Origin: CAVVGZ01 sp963747965
GTDB lineage: Bacteria; Chloroflexota; Anaerolineae; Anaerolineales; Anaerolineaceae
Assembly: GCA_963747965.1 (NCBI GenBank)
Contig: CAVVGZ010000001.1
Location: forward strand, 3,193-67,192
Direction of reading: 5' to 3'
DNA: 64,000 nucleotides
Every line of letters begins with the position of its first letter. Position 1 is the stretch's first letter. Below, in pieces: positions 28,284 through 37,459 of the stretch. The notes under the pieces were generated by a model. The model saw nothing but the letters and a program-made list of their open reading frames with translations. It did no database searches and was not told the DNA's origin. The position numbers and the translations under genes were made by a program.

Positions 28284-29294
28284 ATGCCTTATATCCGCTT
28301 TGTGAATCTCAATAAATACTATGACAAAAACCATGTACTTAAAGATATTAACCTGGATATTGAAAAAGGACGGCTGGTAACGCTGCTTGGACCTTCCGGA
28401 TGCGGAAAAAGCACCTTGCTGCGCTGCCTTGCTGGTTTAGAGGAAGTTACAACTGGCAATGTGTATCTGGATGGTATAGACATCACGAATACCAGTCCCC
28501 GGGACCGAGGGATAGGCATGGTTTTCCAGCAGTATTCTCTCTTCCCTAACTTGACTGTCGCTGATAATGTGGCCTTTGGTCTTAAGATTAAAAAAGAGCC
28601 CAAGGATGATATTGTCAGAAAGGTTAAAAATATTTTGGGGCTCGTTGGCCTTTCTGAAAAAATCTACAATTATCCCGGTCAGCTCTCTGGAGGACAACAG
28701 CAGCGTGTTGCCCTGGCTCGCGCTATTGTCACAGAACCAAAGGTGCTGCTTCTGGACGAGCCTCTTTCAGCCATTGATGCCCTTCTCCGCCGAAACCTAC
28801 GCATCGAAATCCGCCGCATTCAGAAGGAACTGCACATCACCACAATTTTTGTCACGCATGATCAGGAAGAAGCGATGGTGATGTCGGATATGATTCACCT
28901 TCTCAGTGCAGGGTATATCGAGCAAAGCGGTACTGCCATCGATCTGTACTCCAGGCCGCGCACACTTTTTGCTGCATCCTTCATTGGCAACTATACCATC
29001 CTGCCCGCAGAGGATTTCAGCAGGATTTGCGGCGATGTACTTTATTGCCGGCACGTCGCTATTCGCCCTGAGATTGTTCACCTGGGACACCATCCAGATG
29101 AGGGTGGTGATAAATATCACCTTCGTGGCACCATCAGCAACAGCATGTGCCACGGTAATATCATCCGTTACGATGTAGATTGTGCAGGAATCCATATTAA
29201 TGCCGATGTAATTTTCGAGGGCGGTCTGCCGCTTAATGATGGGGAGGAAATGTTCCTATCCATTCAGAAAGAGGGCGTTATTGAGCTGGATTAA
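28284..29294 (+). CDS. ABC transporter ATPase (PotA/UgpC-like)
   Basis: Cytoplasmic ATPase of the importer, 336 residues. Walker A is G-P-S-G-C-G-K-S-T (about residue 36), followed by Q-Q-Y-S-L-F-P-N-L-T (Q-loop), signature L-S-G-G-Q-Q-Q-R, Walker B V-L-L-L-D-E-P-L-S-A, and H-loop V-T-H-D-Q-E-E-A. The C-terminal 100 residues fit the regulatory TOBE-like domain of this class. The ribosome site is GGGAGATAAAA. A piece of its 3' end, the following hairpin and the start of GDPD are copied at 39065-39450. Confidence 0.93.
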   Translation: MPYIRFVNLNKYYDKNHVLKDINLDIEKGRLVTLLGPSGCGKSTLLRCLAGLEEVTTGNVYLDGIDITNTSPRDRGIGMVFQQYSLFPNLTVADNVAFGLKIKKEPKDDIVRKVKNILGLVGLSEKIYNYPGQLSGGQQQRVALARAIVTEPKVLLLDEPLSAIDALLRRNLRIEIRRIQKELHITTIFVTHDQEEAMVMSDMIHLLSAGYIEQSGTAIDLYSRPRTLFAASFIGNYTILPAEDFSRICGDVLYCRHVAIRPEIVHLGHHPDEGGDKYHLRGTISNSMCHGNIIRYDVDCAGIHINADVIFEGGLPLNDGEEMFLSIQKEGVIELD

Positions 29295-29296
29295 TT

Positions 29297-29335
29297 CAGC
29301 TGAAATTAGGGCTGATCGAAGCCCGGCTGTTTTAT
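29297..29335 (+). terminator. Hairpin after the importer ATPase
   Basis: AGGGCT (29308-29313) pairs with AGCCC (29320-29324), with an outer CAG/CTG extension, then GTTTTATT. It probably attenuates transcription between the transport genes and GDPD/Eut. Confidence 0.55.
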
Positions 29336-29492
29336 TGAAAAATTCTTAGTAAAAGTGAAGATACAAGTCAGGGCCATTATTGTGATGTACAGGTTATCGG
29401 TAACTGCTTAATCCCTTTGCAGCCATTAAAAAAGGAGACATCATTAATCATTCCCGCGGATTATAGAAATCTTCATACTGGTCTGAGGAAAT

Positions 29493-30230
29493 ATGACTAT
29501 CAACATCGCCCATCGCGGTTTCTCAGGAAAATATCCAGAAAATACCATCCTTTCATTCCAGAAAGCACTTGATCTGGGCGTCGATGCAATTGAACTGGAT
29601 GTGCAGCTCTCATTGGATGGAGAGGTGGTTATTTTCCATGATGAGGAATTGTTACGCACCACAGGAGAGCAAGGCCTGCTGCAAGATTACACCTTAAATG
29701 AATTACATAAACTGGACGCTTCAGCAGCTTTCATAGGAAAATTTGGAATAAATCGCATTCCAACCCTTGTTGAGTACCTGGAATTGACCTCAAATAAAGA
29801 AATCCTCACTTTTCTGGAGCTGAAAAATGCCGTGATTTGTTACTCCCATTTGGAGGAAAAGGTAGCGGACTGTCTATACCGGTATGGACAGCAAAAGAAA
29901 GTTGTCTTGTTTTCAGCCAACCATCTCTCCGTCAAACTTTTTGGAGATCTGGCACCGGATGTACGCCTTCTCTTTTCCTTTGACAACTGGATTTTCAATT
30001 ATGGGGCTTACTGCCGCAGCCATGGAATAACAGCCTGTATGCCTTACTACCGTGCTCTAACATCGGAAGTGATCGCCGAGATAAAAAACCGTGGAGTATC
30101 TGTTTACCCCTGGACAGTGGATGAACCCGGGGAAATGCGGGAGTTAATCCGGTTGGGTGTGGATGGAATACTTACAAACAGGCCTGATCGTTTGAAAACT
30201 ATTCTCCAGGACTCACAAAACAACACATGA
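29493..30230 (+). CDS. Cytoplasmic glycerophosphodiester phosphodiesterase
   Basis: GDPD-family enzyme, 245 residues, that hydrolyses glycerophosphodiesters to glycerol 3-phosphate and an alcohol such as ethanolamine or choline. Visible catalytic features are A-H-R-G near residue 6, P-E-N-T, E-L-D-V-Q (metal ligands), F-H-D-E (second catalytic His), and F-L-E-L-K. The C-terminal W-T-V-D-E-P-G and D-G-I-L-T-N are typical. There is no signal peptide, so its substrate must be imported whole, which fits the ABC importer immediately upstream. EutA begins 25 bases after its stop, linking the released alcohol to the ethanolamine lyase. The start is supported by a GAGGAAAT ribosome site. Confidence 0.93.
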   Translation: MTINIAHRGFSGKYPENTILSFQKALDLGVDAIELDVQLSLDGEVVIFHDEELLRTTGEQGLLQDYTLNELHKLDASAAFIGKFGINRIPTLVEYLELTSNKEILTFLELKNAVICYSHLEEKVADCLYRYGQQKKVVLFSANHLSVKLFGDLAPDVRLLFSFDNWIFNYGAYCRSHGITACMPYYRALTSEVIAEIKNRGVSVYPWTVDEPGEMRELIRLGVDGILTNRPDRLKTILQDSQNNT

Positions 30231-30255
30231 AATTATTGGATGTTCTAAAAAAACC

Positions 30256-31695
30256 ATGACAGAAAACCAATCATTATTATCTGTGGGCATAGATGTTGGC
30301 ACAACAACAACGCAGCTTGTCTTTTCGCGCCTGCACCTTTCCAATGTAGCCAGAACTGGAATGATACCACGCGTGACCATAACAGATCGGGAAGTCCTCT
30401 ACCAGAGTCCGATTGTTTTCACTCCGCTTTTAGACCAAAATACCATCGATGCAGGAAAATTAAGCGAAATTGTCCGCCAAGAATATGCTGCAGCTAATAT
30501 TCATTCCAGCCAGGTTGCCACTGGCGCCGTAATCATCACCGGTGAAACAGCAAAAAAGAAAAACGCCGATTCAATTCTTCAGGCTCTTTCCGGGCTGGCT
30601 GGTGATTTCATAGTCAGTATAGCCGGTCCAAACGTCGAAAGCCTGATTTCGGGCAGAGGGTCCGGTGCCGCGCATTATTCCCAAACACACTACACAACAG
30701 TAACGAATGTTGATATTGGCGGTGGCAGCGCCAACAGCGCGATTTTTCGCAGCGGCAACCTGCTAAGCGGTGCAGCCATGAACTATGGAGGGAGGATCCT
30801 GATCATCAATCATGCTACTGGCCGGATCCAGCATATTGCTGAACCAGCGAAATTAATTTTGGAGGACTGCAGGGTCAACCTGAAAATTGGAGATGTCCCT
30901 TCAGTTGAAGACCTCCGCACCTTTTCTGACCGAATGGCTGCTATCACAGTGGAACTCATTGAAGGCACTACCTCTCCATTGGCCAGGCAGCTGTACCTCA
31001 CACCTCCCATGTCAATCTCCGGCAAAGGCACTACCCTGATGTTTTCCGGTGGTATCGGTTATTACTATTACAATCCGCTTGCAGCCAATAATCTTGATGA
31101 CATCACCATCCATGATGATATCGGTCCACTATTGGCAGAGAGCCTGCGGCGTAACCCGATCCTATCTGCCTACCAGGTGCTCCCCCCTGGTGAAACCATG
31201 CGCGCCACTGTGTTGGGAGCAAGCACCCAGACAGTTACCCTTTCCGGATCCACGATCTGGGCTGAACGCCAGATACTACCCTTGAAGAACATTCCGGTCA
31301 TTCAACAGCTGCTTACTGTTGACCAAAATCCTGAAGGTATCGCCCTCTTTTTGAAGGAAACAATATCTCGCTTTGACCTCGATATTGCTAACGATCAATA
31401 TGCCCTCGTACTCAATTTTAGCGGACCATTAGAATACCGGACGCTCTTAAACATTGCCACCGGGCTGCAAGAGTTCTCCAGATTCCTTCCCCCAGTGAAA
31501 CCACTTCTTATTATCATCGAAAGGGATTATGCCCAGGCACTTGGGCAAACCGTCAAAGGATTAATGCCGTCCCGGCCACTACTGGTGATTGACCAGGTTG
31601 GGCTGATGCAGGGCGATTACATTGACATCGGCACTCCGCTTATGGATGGGCGGGTTGTTCCATTGAGTATTAAGACGCTGGTTTTTTATAATTAA
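30256..31695 (+). CDS. eutA: Ethanolamine ammonia-lyase reactivating factor EutA
   Basis: Chaperone-like ATPase that exchanges damaged cobalamin from ethanolamine ammonia-lyase. The 479-residue protein has the actin/Hsp70-like phosphate loop G-I-D-V-G-T-T-T-T-Q near residue 11, N-V-D-I-G-G-G-S-A-N near 155, and G-I-G-Y-Y-Y late in the core. It matches EutA in order and length. It sits between GDPD and EutB in the same direction, in the position expected for an Eut operon. Confidence 0.92.
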   Translation: MTENQSLLSVGIDVGTTTTQLVFSRLHLSNVARTGMIPRVTITDREVLYQSPIVFTPLLDQNTIDAGKLSEIVRQEYAAANIHSSQVATGAVIITGETAKKKNADSILQALSGLAGDFIVSIAGPNVESLISGRGSGAAHYSQTHYTTVTNVDIGGGSANSAIFRSGNLLSGAAMNYGGRILIINHATGRIQHIAEPAKLILEDCRVNLKIGDVPSVEDLRTFSDRMAAITVELIEGTTSPLARQLYLTPPMSISGKGTTLMFSGGIGYYYYNPLAANNLDDITIHDDIGPLLAESLRRNPILSAYQVLPPGETMRATVLGASTQTVTLSGSTIWAERQILPLKNIPVIQQLLTVDQNPEGIALFLKETISRFDLDIANDQYALVLNFSGPLEYRTLLNIATGLQEFSRFLPPVKPLLIIIERDYAQALGQTVKGLMPSRPLLVIDQVGLMQGDYIDIGTPLMDGRVVPLSIKTLVFYN

Positions 31696-31799
31696 TTGAG
31701 TTGGTTTTGGATGATTGCTTCAAATAACAATTGGAAGTGATAAACCCGGTATAATAATTTCAACTTTGGGACATCATCCCTCACCCCTTTGGAAAATCA

Positions 31800-33168
31800 A
31801 TGCTCCTTCGAACGAAACTGCACGGTAGAACTTACGAATTCCCGGATATTCGCCTGCTCATGGGAAAAGCGAACGAGGAAAAATCCGGGGATCAATTGGC
31901 TGCGGTTGCAGCAGAAAGTGCTGCCGAACGAATTGCTGCCCGCATGGTGCTGGCCGCGGTGCCGTTATGGGTGTTGCACGAGAACCCCGCTGTGCCCTAT
32001 GATCAGGATGAAGTGACACGCGTCATCCAGGATGCCGTCGATCAGGAAATATATAAGGAGATTAAAGGTTGGACAGTTGGGGAATTAAGAGAATGGCTGC
32101 TGGCTGATACCACATCCTCAGATTTGATCCGGCACATATCAAATGGGTTAACTTCCGAAATGGTTGCAGCCGTCACAAAAATTATGTCTAACCTGGACCT
32201 GATCTATGGTGCCAGTAAGATTTCCATCACGGCTCATTGCAACAATACCATGGGTGCCCAAGGCACCCTGGCCAGCCGACTACAACCCAACCACCCCACC
32301 GACTCTCCCGAGGCGATCCGGGCAGAAATCTACGAGGGTTTGTCTTATGGCGCTGGGGATTCGGTTATTGGGATAAACCCCTCCGATGATTCATATTCAT
32401 CGGTTTCCCGCCTCCTGGATATGACCTTCGATGTCATCACAAAATGGGATATCCCTACACAGAACTGCGTCCTGGCACATGTGACTACCCAAATGAAGTG
32501 CCTTCAGTCAGGCTCACCGGTTGGATTGGTTTTCCAATCCATCTCTGGTTCTCAGAAAGGGTGTGAATCCTTTGGAGATTTCGGTTGGAATGCTGGATGA
32601 GGCCTACAACCTGGCAAACAAACACTGTTTTCCCAGCGGCCCAAATTTTATGTATTTTGAGACCGGCCAGGGCTCCGCCCTATCTGCAGACGCCCATAAT
32701 GGGTGGGACCAGCTGACCCTGGAAGCAAGGAACTATGGCCTCGCCAAACGCTATCATCCTTTCCAGGTTAACACAGTGGTCGGGTTCATTGGGCCAGAGT
32801 ATCTTTATGATGCGCGCCAGATCCAAAGGGCAGGCCTGGAAGATCATTTCATGGGCAAGCTGACAGGCATCCCGATGGGAGTGGACGCCTGTTATACCAA
32901 CCACGCCCGCGCTGACCAGAATTCCATTGAAAATCTGGCGGTCTTGCTTACCGCTGCAGGATGCAGCTATTTCATGGCAGTTCCCATGGGCGACGATTCA
33001 ATGCTTTCTTACCAATCCACATCCTACCATGACACCCCCACCTTGCGGCAGCTCTTCAAAGCCCGCCCGGCACCAGAATTTGAATCTTGGCTGGTATCGC
33101 TTGGGCTTATGAAGAACGGCACCCTGACGGAGTTGGCTGGCGACCCAACCTTTTTCCTGCGTCATTGA
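31800..33168 (+). CDS. eutB: Ethanolamine ammonia-lyase large subunit EutB, frameshifted
   Basis: Large subunit of the adenosylcobalamin-dependent lyase that converts ethanolamine to acetaldehyde and ammonia. The TIM-barrel sequence matches EutB throughout (N-N-T-M-G-A-Q-G-T-L, G-D-S-V-I-G-I-N-P, F-Q-S-I-S-G-S-Q-K, F-E-T-G-Q-G-S-A-L-S, M-G-V-D-A-C-Y-T-N-H-A). The first frame stops at 32600; the remainder runs from about 32577 to 33168 in the next frame. Removing one G near 32576 gives F-G-I-S-V-G-M-L-D-E-A and a protein of about 455 residues, normal for EutB. If real, the shift would abolish the lyase; the intact remainder argues for a recent change or a consensus error. Confidence 0.93.
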
Positions 33169-33174
33169 CCGGTA

Positions 33175-34110
33175 TTGATCATGAATGATACAGAATTCAA
33201 CCAGCTAGTGGAAGCGGTAATTCGCCAATTAATATTAGATGGTGTTATCCCGCCATCCCCCAGCCTCCCCCATGCTTCCTCCGGGCAGCTGCCCCGAATA
33301 TCTTCGTCAACCATTTTATCTTCCAGCCTTACCATCGACCTGCCGGATGCAGCTTCGGAGAATCTCAGATATCTGCCAGGTATACATCATCCAAAAGATC
33401 CAGCTGCACTTAAAGAGCTTATCGCTTCCACTTCTGCCCGCATTGGGGTAGGCAGATCAGGACCGCGTTACACCACCGCTTCGCTGCTCCTTTTCCAGGG
33501 AGACCATGCGGTAACCCAGGATGCCCTCTATCGCGAGGTTGATCAGAAGCTCCTGGATGAGTTCAACCTGTTCACCGTTCAAACCAGGATTACGGAAGGG
33601 AAGGAGGAGTATCTTCTCCGGCCTGACCTTGGCCGCCAATTAAGCAGTGAAGCCAGGAACATGATCAACCAAAAATGTATTAAGAATCCACAGATTCAAC
33701 TTGTGGTTGGAGATGGCTTAAGCGCAGCAGCCATAGAAAGCAACTTGCGTCAGATCTTTCCGGTGATTAAACAGGGAATCCAGTCATCAGGCTTGACCCT
33801 GGGGACACCTTTTTACGTAAAATACTGCCGGGTCGGTGTCATAAATGATATTGGCGACATATTAAATCCGGAAATCATAATTCTGCTGATCGGAGAACGT
33901 CCTGGTCTCGGACGCGCCGAAAGCATGAGCGCTTACATGGCTTTTCGGCCGAAAAATCAGCAAAACGATTCGGACCGGGATGTGATATGCAATATCTTCG
34001 AAAACGGCGGAACCAATCCGCTTGAAGCTGGGGCTTTTATTGTTCAGTTTGTTCAAAAAATGCGCCGGCACCAGGCATCCGGTGTTAAATTGAAATTGGC
34101 AGCAGGGTAG
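33175..34110 (+). CDS. eutC: Ethanolamine ammonia-lyase small subunit EutC
   Basis: Small subunit that completes the cobalamin-binding site of the lyase. About 310 residues; the start may be TTG 33175 or ATG 33181. The N-terminal region up to about residue 90 is variable. The core shows R-I-G-V-G-R-S-G-P-R-Y near 96, F-Q-x-D-H-A, V-G-D-G-L-S-A-A-A-I-E (nucleotide-loop contact), and L-I-G-E-R-P-G-L-G, all EutC hallmarks. It begins 6 bases after EutB. Confidence 0.93.
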   Translation: MIMNDTEFNQLVEAVIRQLILDGVIPPSPSLPHASSGQLPRISSSTILSSSLTIDLPDAASENLRYLPGIHHPKDPAALKELIASTSARIGVGRSGPRYTTASLLLFQGDHAVTQDALYREVDQKLLDEFNLFTVQTRITEGKEEYLLRPDLGRQLSSEARNMINQKCIKNPQIQLVVGDGLSAAAIESNLRQIFPVIKQGIQSSGLTLGTPFYVKYCRVGVINDIGDILNPEIIILLIGERPGLGRAESMSAYMAFRPKNQQNDSDRDVICNIFENGGTNPLEAGAFIVQFVQKMRRHQASGVKLKLAAG

Positions 34111-34116
34111 GTATAG

Positions 34117-34773
34117 ATGGCTACACTTGATAGGTTATATGCAAAACCCCTTTCGGTTCAAATCATCCCGCGGGTCGACCTCAACTTCGCTGAAAAGCTG
34201 AACCTTGGGCCGGACCAGGTTTCAATTGGCTTGATTACATCCGATAATGACGACTCTACCTATGTGTCAATTGATCACGCTACCAAAATGGCAGATGTTG
34301 AAGTAATCTATGCGCATTCCTTCTATGCTGGCGCAAAGCATTCTTCAGGCCTGCTTTCAGGTGAGATTATGGCCATATTGGCCGGCCCAAATCCTTACGA
34401 GGTCAGTGCCGGGCTGGATGCCGCCGTTGATTATATGAAAAATGAGGCCTTCTGGTATTCAGCAAACATGGACGCATCCGTGGCTTTTTTCCCGCATGTC
34501 ATTTCAAAGACCGGATCCTATCTGTCTAAAGTAAACAACATCCCCATTGGTTCATCAATTGCCTACCTGGTTGCCCCGCCAATGGAGGGACTTATCGCGC
34601 TGGATGCAGCTTTGAAAGCGGCTGCCGTAACCATAGCTACACTGACCATGCCTCCATCAGAAACAAACTTCATGGGGGTGGTTCTCACCGGAGACCAGTC
34701 TTCCTGTAGAGCCGCCGCAGCTGCTTTCCAATACAAAGTATTGGATGTGGTGAATAACCCACTAAAGTATTAG
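34117..34773 (+). CDS. eutL: Bacterial microcompartment shell protein EutL
   Basis: Pseudohexamer-forming shell protein of 218 residues with two BMC domains in tandem; in known Eut compartments it forms gated pores. It matches EutL over its full length, including the S-V-Q-I-I-P start, S-I-D-H-A-T-K-M-A-D, Y-A-G-A-K-H-S-S-G and the late M-P-P-S-E-T-N-F. It is spaced 6 bases after EutC with a GGTAGG ribosome site. No EutM, EutN, EutS or EutK hexamer or vertex gene is in the window, so whether a full compartment is made cannot be decided here. Confidence 0.92.
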   Translation: MATLDRLYAKPLSVQIIPRVDLNFAEKLNLGPDQVSIGLITSDNDDSTYVSIDHATKMADVEVIYAHSFYAGAKHSSGLLSGEIMAILAGPNPYEVSAGLDAAVDYMKNEAFWYSANMDASVAFFPHVISKTGSYLSKVNNIPIGSSIAYLVAPPMEGLIALDAALKAAAVTIATLTMPPSETNFMGVVLTGDQSSCRAAAAAFQYKVLDVVNNPLKY

Positions 34774-34856
34774 GAATCTTGGTCATTCTGCAAACATGCA
34801 GAAAAGACCGGTACGATTTTTTGTAACCTTATTTACAAAACAACCCTGGAGGCAGC

Positions 34857-35432
34857 ATGCGTCGCCATTTTTTCACGGCAGATGACATATACCAGCTAAT
34901 AAACAAGCAAAACCCATCCGTCCTTCTTATTGGTCCAGACGACATCATCACGCCCCAAGCTGAAGATCTGGCTAATAAATTAGGCTTGCGTGTAATCCGG
35001 GAAATGGAGTCACAAGATTCGGTCTCCAATCAAATCCAGCCGGGTTTCCATCAACTGCCTTCTCAATTCCTGCCGCCATTAATTGTGGTGAGGGGATCCC
35101 AGGTGGTCCTCGAAAATTTCGGCTCTGACACTTCTGAACAGAACGCCAATACCCGCTTGAAGGACGTGATTACCTCATCTGACAGGTCTCCAATGGCTGC
35201 CGGTTATATGGCTCTTGATAAAGGAAATTTCTCCTGGACACTATCCTATGATGAAATTGATATCATTCTGGAAGGTGAAATGGAGATCAGGCGTGGATTT
35301 GATGTAGTGCGCGGGGGGGTTGGAGACGTAATTTATGTTCCGAAAGGCTCGAGTGTGGTTTTCAGCACTCCAGGCAAAGTGCGTTTCGTCTATGTTACAT
35401 ACCCGGCCGACTGGCAGGAAAAATTACCCTGA
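34857..35432 (+). CDS. eutQ: EutQ-like cupin protein
   Basis: 191-residue protein whose C-terminal half is the EutQ cupin (D-E-I-D-I-I-L-E-G-E-M-E-I, G-D-V-I-Y-V-P-K-G). EutQ has been linked to acetate kinase activity and to compartment assembly in enteric bacteria. The N-terminal 60 residues carry an I-x-P-x-A-x-D-L-A-N-K-L-G-L motif similar to the region preceding the cupin in some EutQ and EutT-related proteins. The start is set by a GGAGG ribosome site. It is the last recognisable gene of the locus. Confidence 0.85.
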   Translation: MRRHFFTADDIYQLINKQNPSVLLIGPDDIITPQAEDLANKLGLRVIREMESQDSVSNQIQPGFHQLPSQFLPPLIVVRGSQVVLENFGSDTSEQNANTRLKDVITSSDRSPMAAGYMALDKGNFSWTLSYDEIDIILEGEMEIRRGFDVVRGGVGDVIYVPKGSSVVFSTPGKVRFVYVTYPADWQEKLP

Positions 35433-35557
35433 TTTTCGGGGAGGGGCTTTTCCGAATATTAGCAGGATTAATAAATCCAACCGGAAATTTATAAAACGCT
35501 AAATTGGGGTCATTTTTATTCTGACAATAATACAAACTTTTGTTGCCGTAATTTCAT

Positions 35558-36303
35558 GATGTGAAAAAAGATCAGCGGTTCATGGGGAAAATAACGATGC
35601 GTGGGGAAGCATCCTGCAGACGGTTTTAGCACCCGCCAGCGGCCGCGTGTTGTTCCTGGTTACTTCACTGGCGATCAATAACGGAGATCCATTGCTGGCT
35701 ATCGGGGCTTAATCATCTTTGCCTTTATCTCCCACTCCCCTATTCTTTGAGAGACTGATGGAACAGTCTCCTTAATGGAGGATTCGGAAACCGGGTATTG
35801 AGCGGGCAATCGAAAGTACTGGTGATTAGTGCGTACGATCAATTTCATACCCGCATTGACTGGAATAAACACTAACATAAATAATTTAATACTTAAAGGA
35901 GAATAATGAAAAAGTTATTGGTCTTTTCTTTTATAGATATGATTGCGGCAATTGCGCTTGTGAGTTGCTCAACTGCCGCTACTACTGTTCCTCCTGCGCC
36001 AAATGCCACCTTGACTGATATCGTTGCACCTACTTCAATTCCTGCAACTTCAGCACCCGCCTCTCCAACCACACCTCCAGCAACACCTGATCCTGGCAGC
36101 AGCACAACAGCTATCGATGGAAAAACATTGTTAGAAACCCGCTGCACTGTCTGTCACTCACTTGATAGGGTAAACACAAAGTCAGGCTCCCCAGATGAAT
36201 GGAAAAGCACAGTGGATCGGATGGTTCAAAAAGGTGCAGAATTATCAAGTGAGGAAGCAGTCATTCTGGTTCAATACCTGGCAGAAAATTTTAAATAGGG
36301 GTT
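35558..36303 (+). repeat. Segmental duplicate of 23493-24243
   Basis: This segment copies the 3' end of the AstE-like gene (now a fragment with small indels, 35558-35712), its shortened terminator, the spacer, and the complete small cytochrome gene of 23845-24237. Similarity drops to nothing at about 36303, before the deaminase remnant would begin. The copy carries more changes in the gene fragment than in the cytochrome, suggesting that only the latter is under selection. Confidence 0.88.
35906..36298 (+). CDS. Small mono-heme cytochrome c lipoprotein (paralogue 4)
   Basis: Nearly identical to the gene at 23845 (same 130-residue length, lipobox V-S-C-S, heme site CTVCH, distal Met in D-R-M-V-Q-K-G). 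It has the same ribosome site and was brought here with the upstream spacer as part of the duplication at 35558. The reading frame is undamaged, so it may still be expressed. Confidence 0.82.
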   Translation: MKKLLVFSFIDMIAAIALVSCSTAATTVPPAPNATLTDIVAPTSIPATSAPASPTTPPATPDPGSSTTAIDGKTLLETRCTVCHSLDRVNTKSGSPDEWKSTVDRMVQKGAELSSEEAVILVQYLAENFK

Positions 36304-36850
36304 ATCAATGTAACAAAACTAATTCTGTTGCAGCGTCCTCTCAATTAGCCTTAATTTTGGAAAAAAATTGCCGATGATGCAATTAACTCGACTCAAATCG
36401 ATTCCGATGATAATAATCGCCCGGTTTTAAATTCCGTGGATACCCAACCCCGGAATTTTAATAAATTTACATTGAAAAGGAGAGGACCAGATGGGCATGT
36501 ATCAAAACATCGGACAGGCAGGAAGAATATTTTATGGTTTCTCAAATCCGATTTACCTGGGCTGAATAAATGTGGTTTCCATAAAGGAAATTTGGTAAAT
36601 CCAATTCACCTACTGCGGAAATGTAATCAGGAGCATATCATCCCATCATTTGTTATAGATTAATTCGGATCGGAGAAAGCTATTATTGCTATGACATAAA
36701 TTCGGCATAACCTGGAAATCCGCCATACAATCCCAAACCTGGTGTAAATGGAATTCTAGATTCCGTGCACCTGGATGTTAATCTTATAATCTCGATAATG
36801 AAGTTGACCCAATTATGTTTTGCAAAGAAGATGCCTGATCCTGGATATAT
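36304..36850. other. Intergenic stretch, no gene seen
   Basis: About 550 A/T-rich bases. A 75-codon ORF at 36436 has no recognisable family and is not called. It may be debris between duplication junctions. Confidence 0.4.
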
Positions 36851-36859
36851 AAGACGGAT

Positions 36860-37459
36860 TTCGTAGCTGTCGCAGTATTGAACATGGTGGTTACAGAATT
36901 ACATCCAAAAGACCGGCCTTTTGTTGTAGATTTCTTATATGATCCAAAAACATCTCTTGCAGTTGCCAAAGCAACAGGGATTTCATCATTAGAGAGGTAA
37001 TCACGGGTGTATATAAAAGCGATTTGGGTTTATGATAGCCAGACACAGCAGAATTATTCAGGTATTGAGGAATTATTGACCCGGAAAATGTTCGCATTAT
37101 TGCTATATATTACCCCGGAGTTTGCCACTCCCCCTCGGATCAAGACCGGTTGCACAAAGGGCACGCTTTTTAGCAGCATCTTCGATTTTGTACGCAATTT
37201 TAATTGCAAGGCTAATGGCAGATGCATACCCGGATCTCTCATGTGTTCAAGAAGCAAAAGATGGGCTTAATGATTGTGATATTCTGTAATTTCTTAATAC
37301 TGGAGCAAAAATTGAAAACATTAAAGAATTCTTGACCGACGCAGATGGGGAAATTGTGGGATTTGAAGATGGATAAAAAAAACCTGGAATCCTGTTGATC
37401 CTGATTGGGTAAAAGTATTTATGAAGACAGTTCGTGAAATTCGTAAGGAAATAGAATGA
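36860..37459 (+). pseudogene. Decayed BtpA/SgcQ-family gene
   Basis: Fragments in different frames align in order with the BtpA family. First comes a part around 36880-36999 (V-V-T-E-L-H-P-K-D-R-P-F, then D-P-K-T-S-L-A-V-A-K-A-T-G), resembling the N-D-P...A-I-A-x-A region. A C-terminal part at about 37300-37459 reads E-N-I-K-E-F-L-T-D-A-D-G-E-I-V-G, then N-P-V-D-P-D-W-V-K-V-F-M-K-T-V-R. Stops and shifts lie between them, and the middle is unrecognisable. The last codons overlap the start of the FGGY kinase (37456), consistent with a former operon. Confidence 0.65.
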
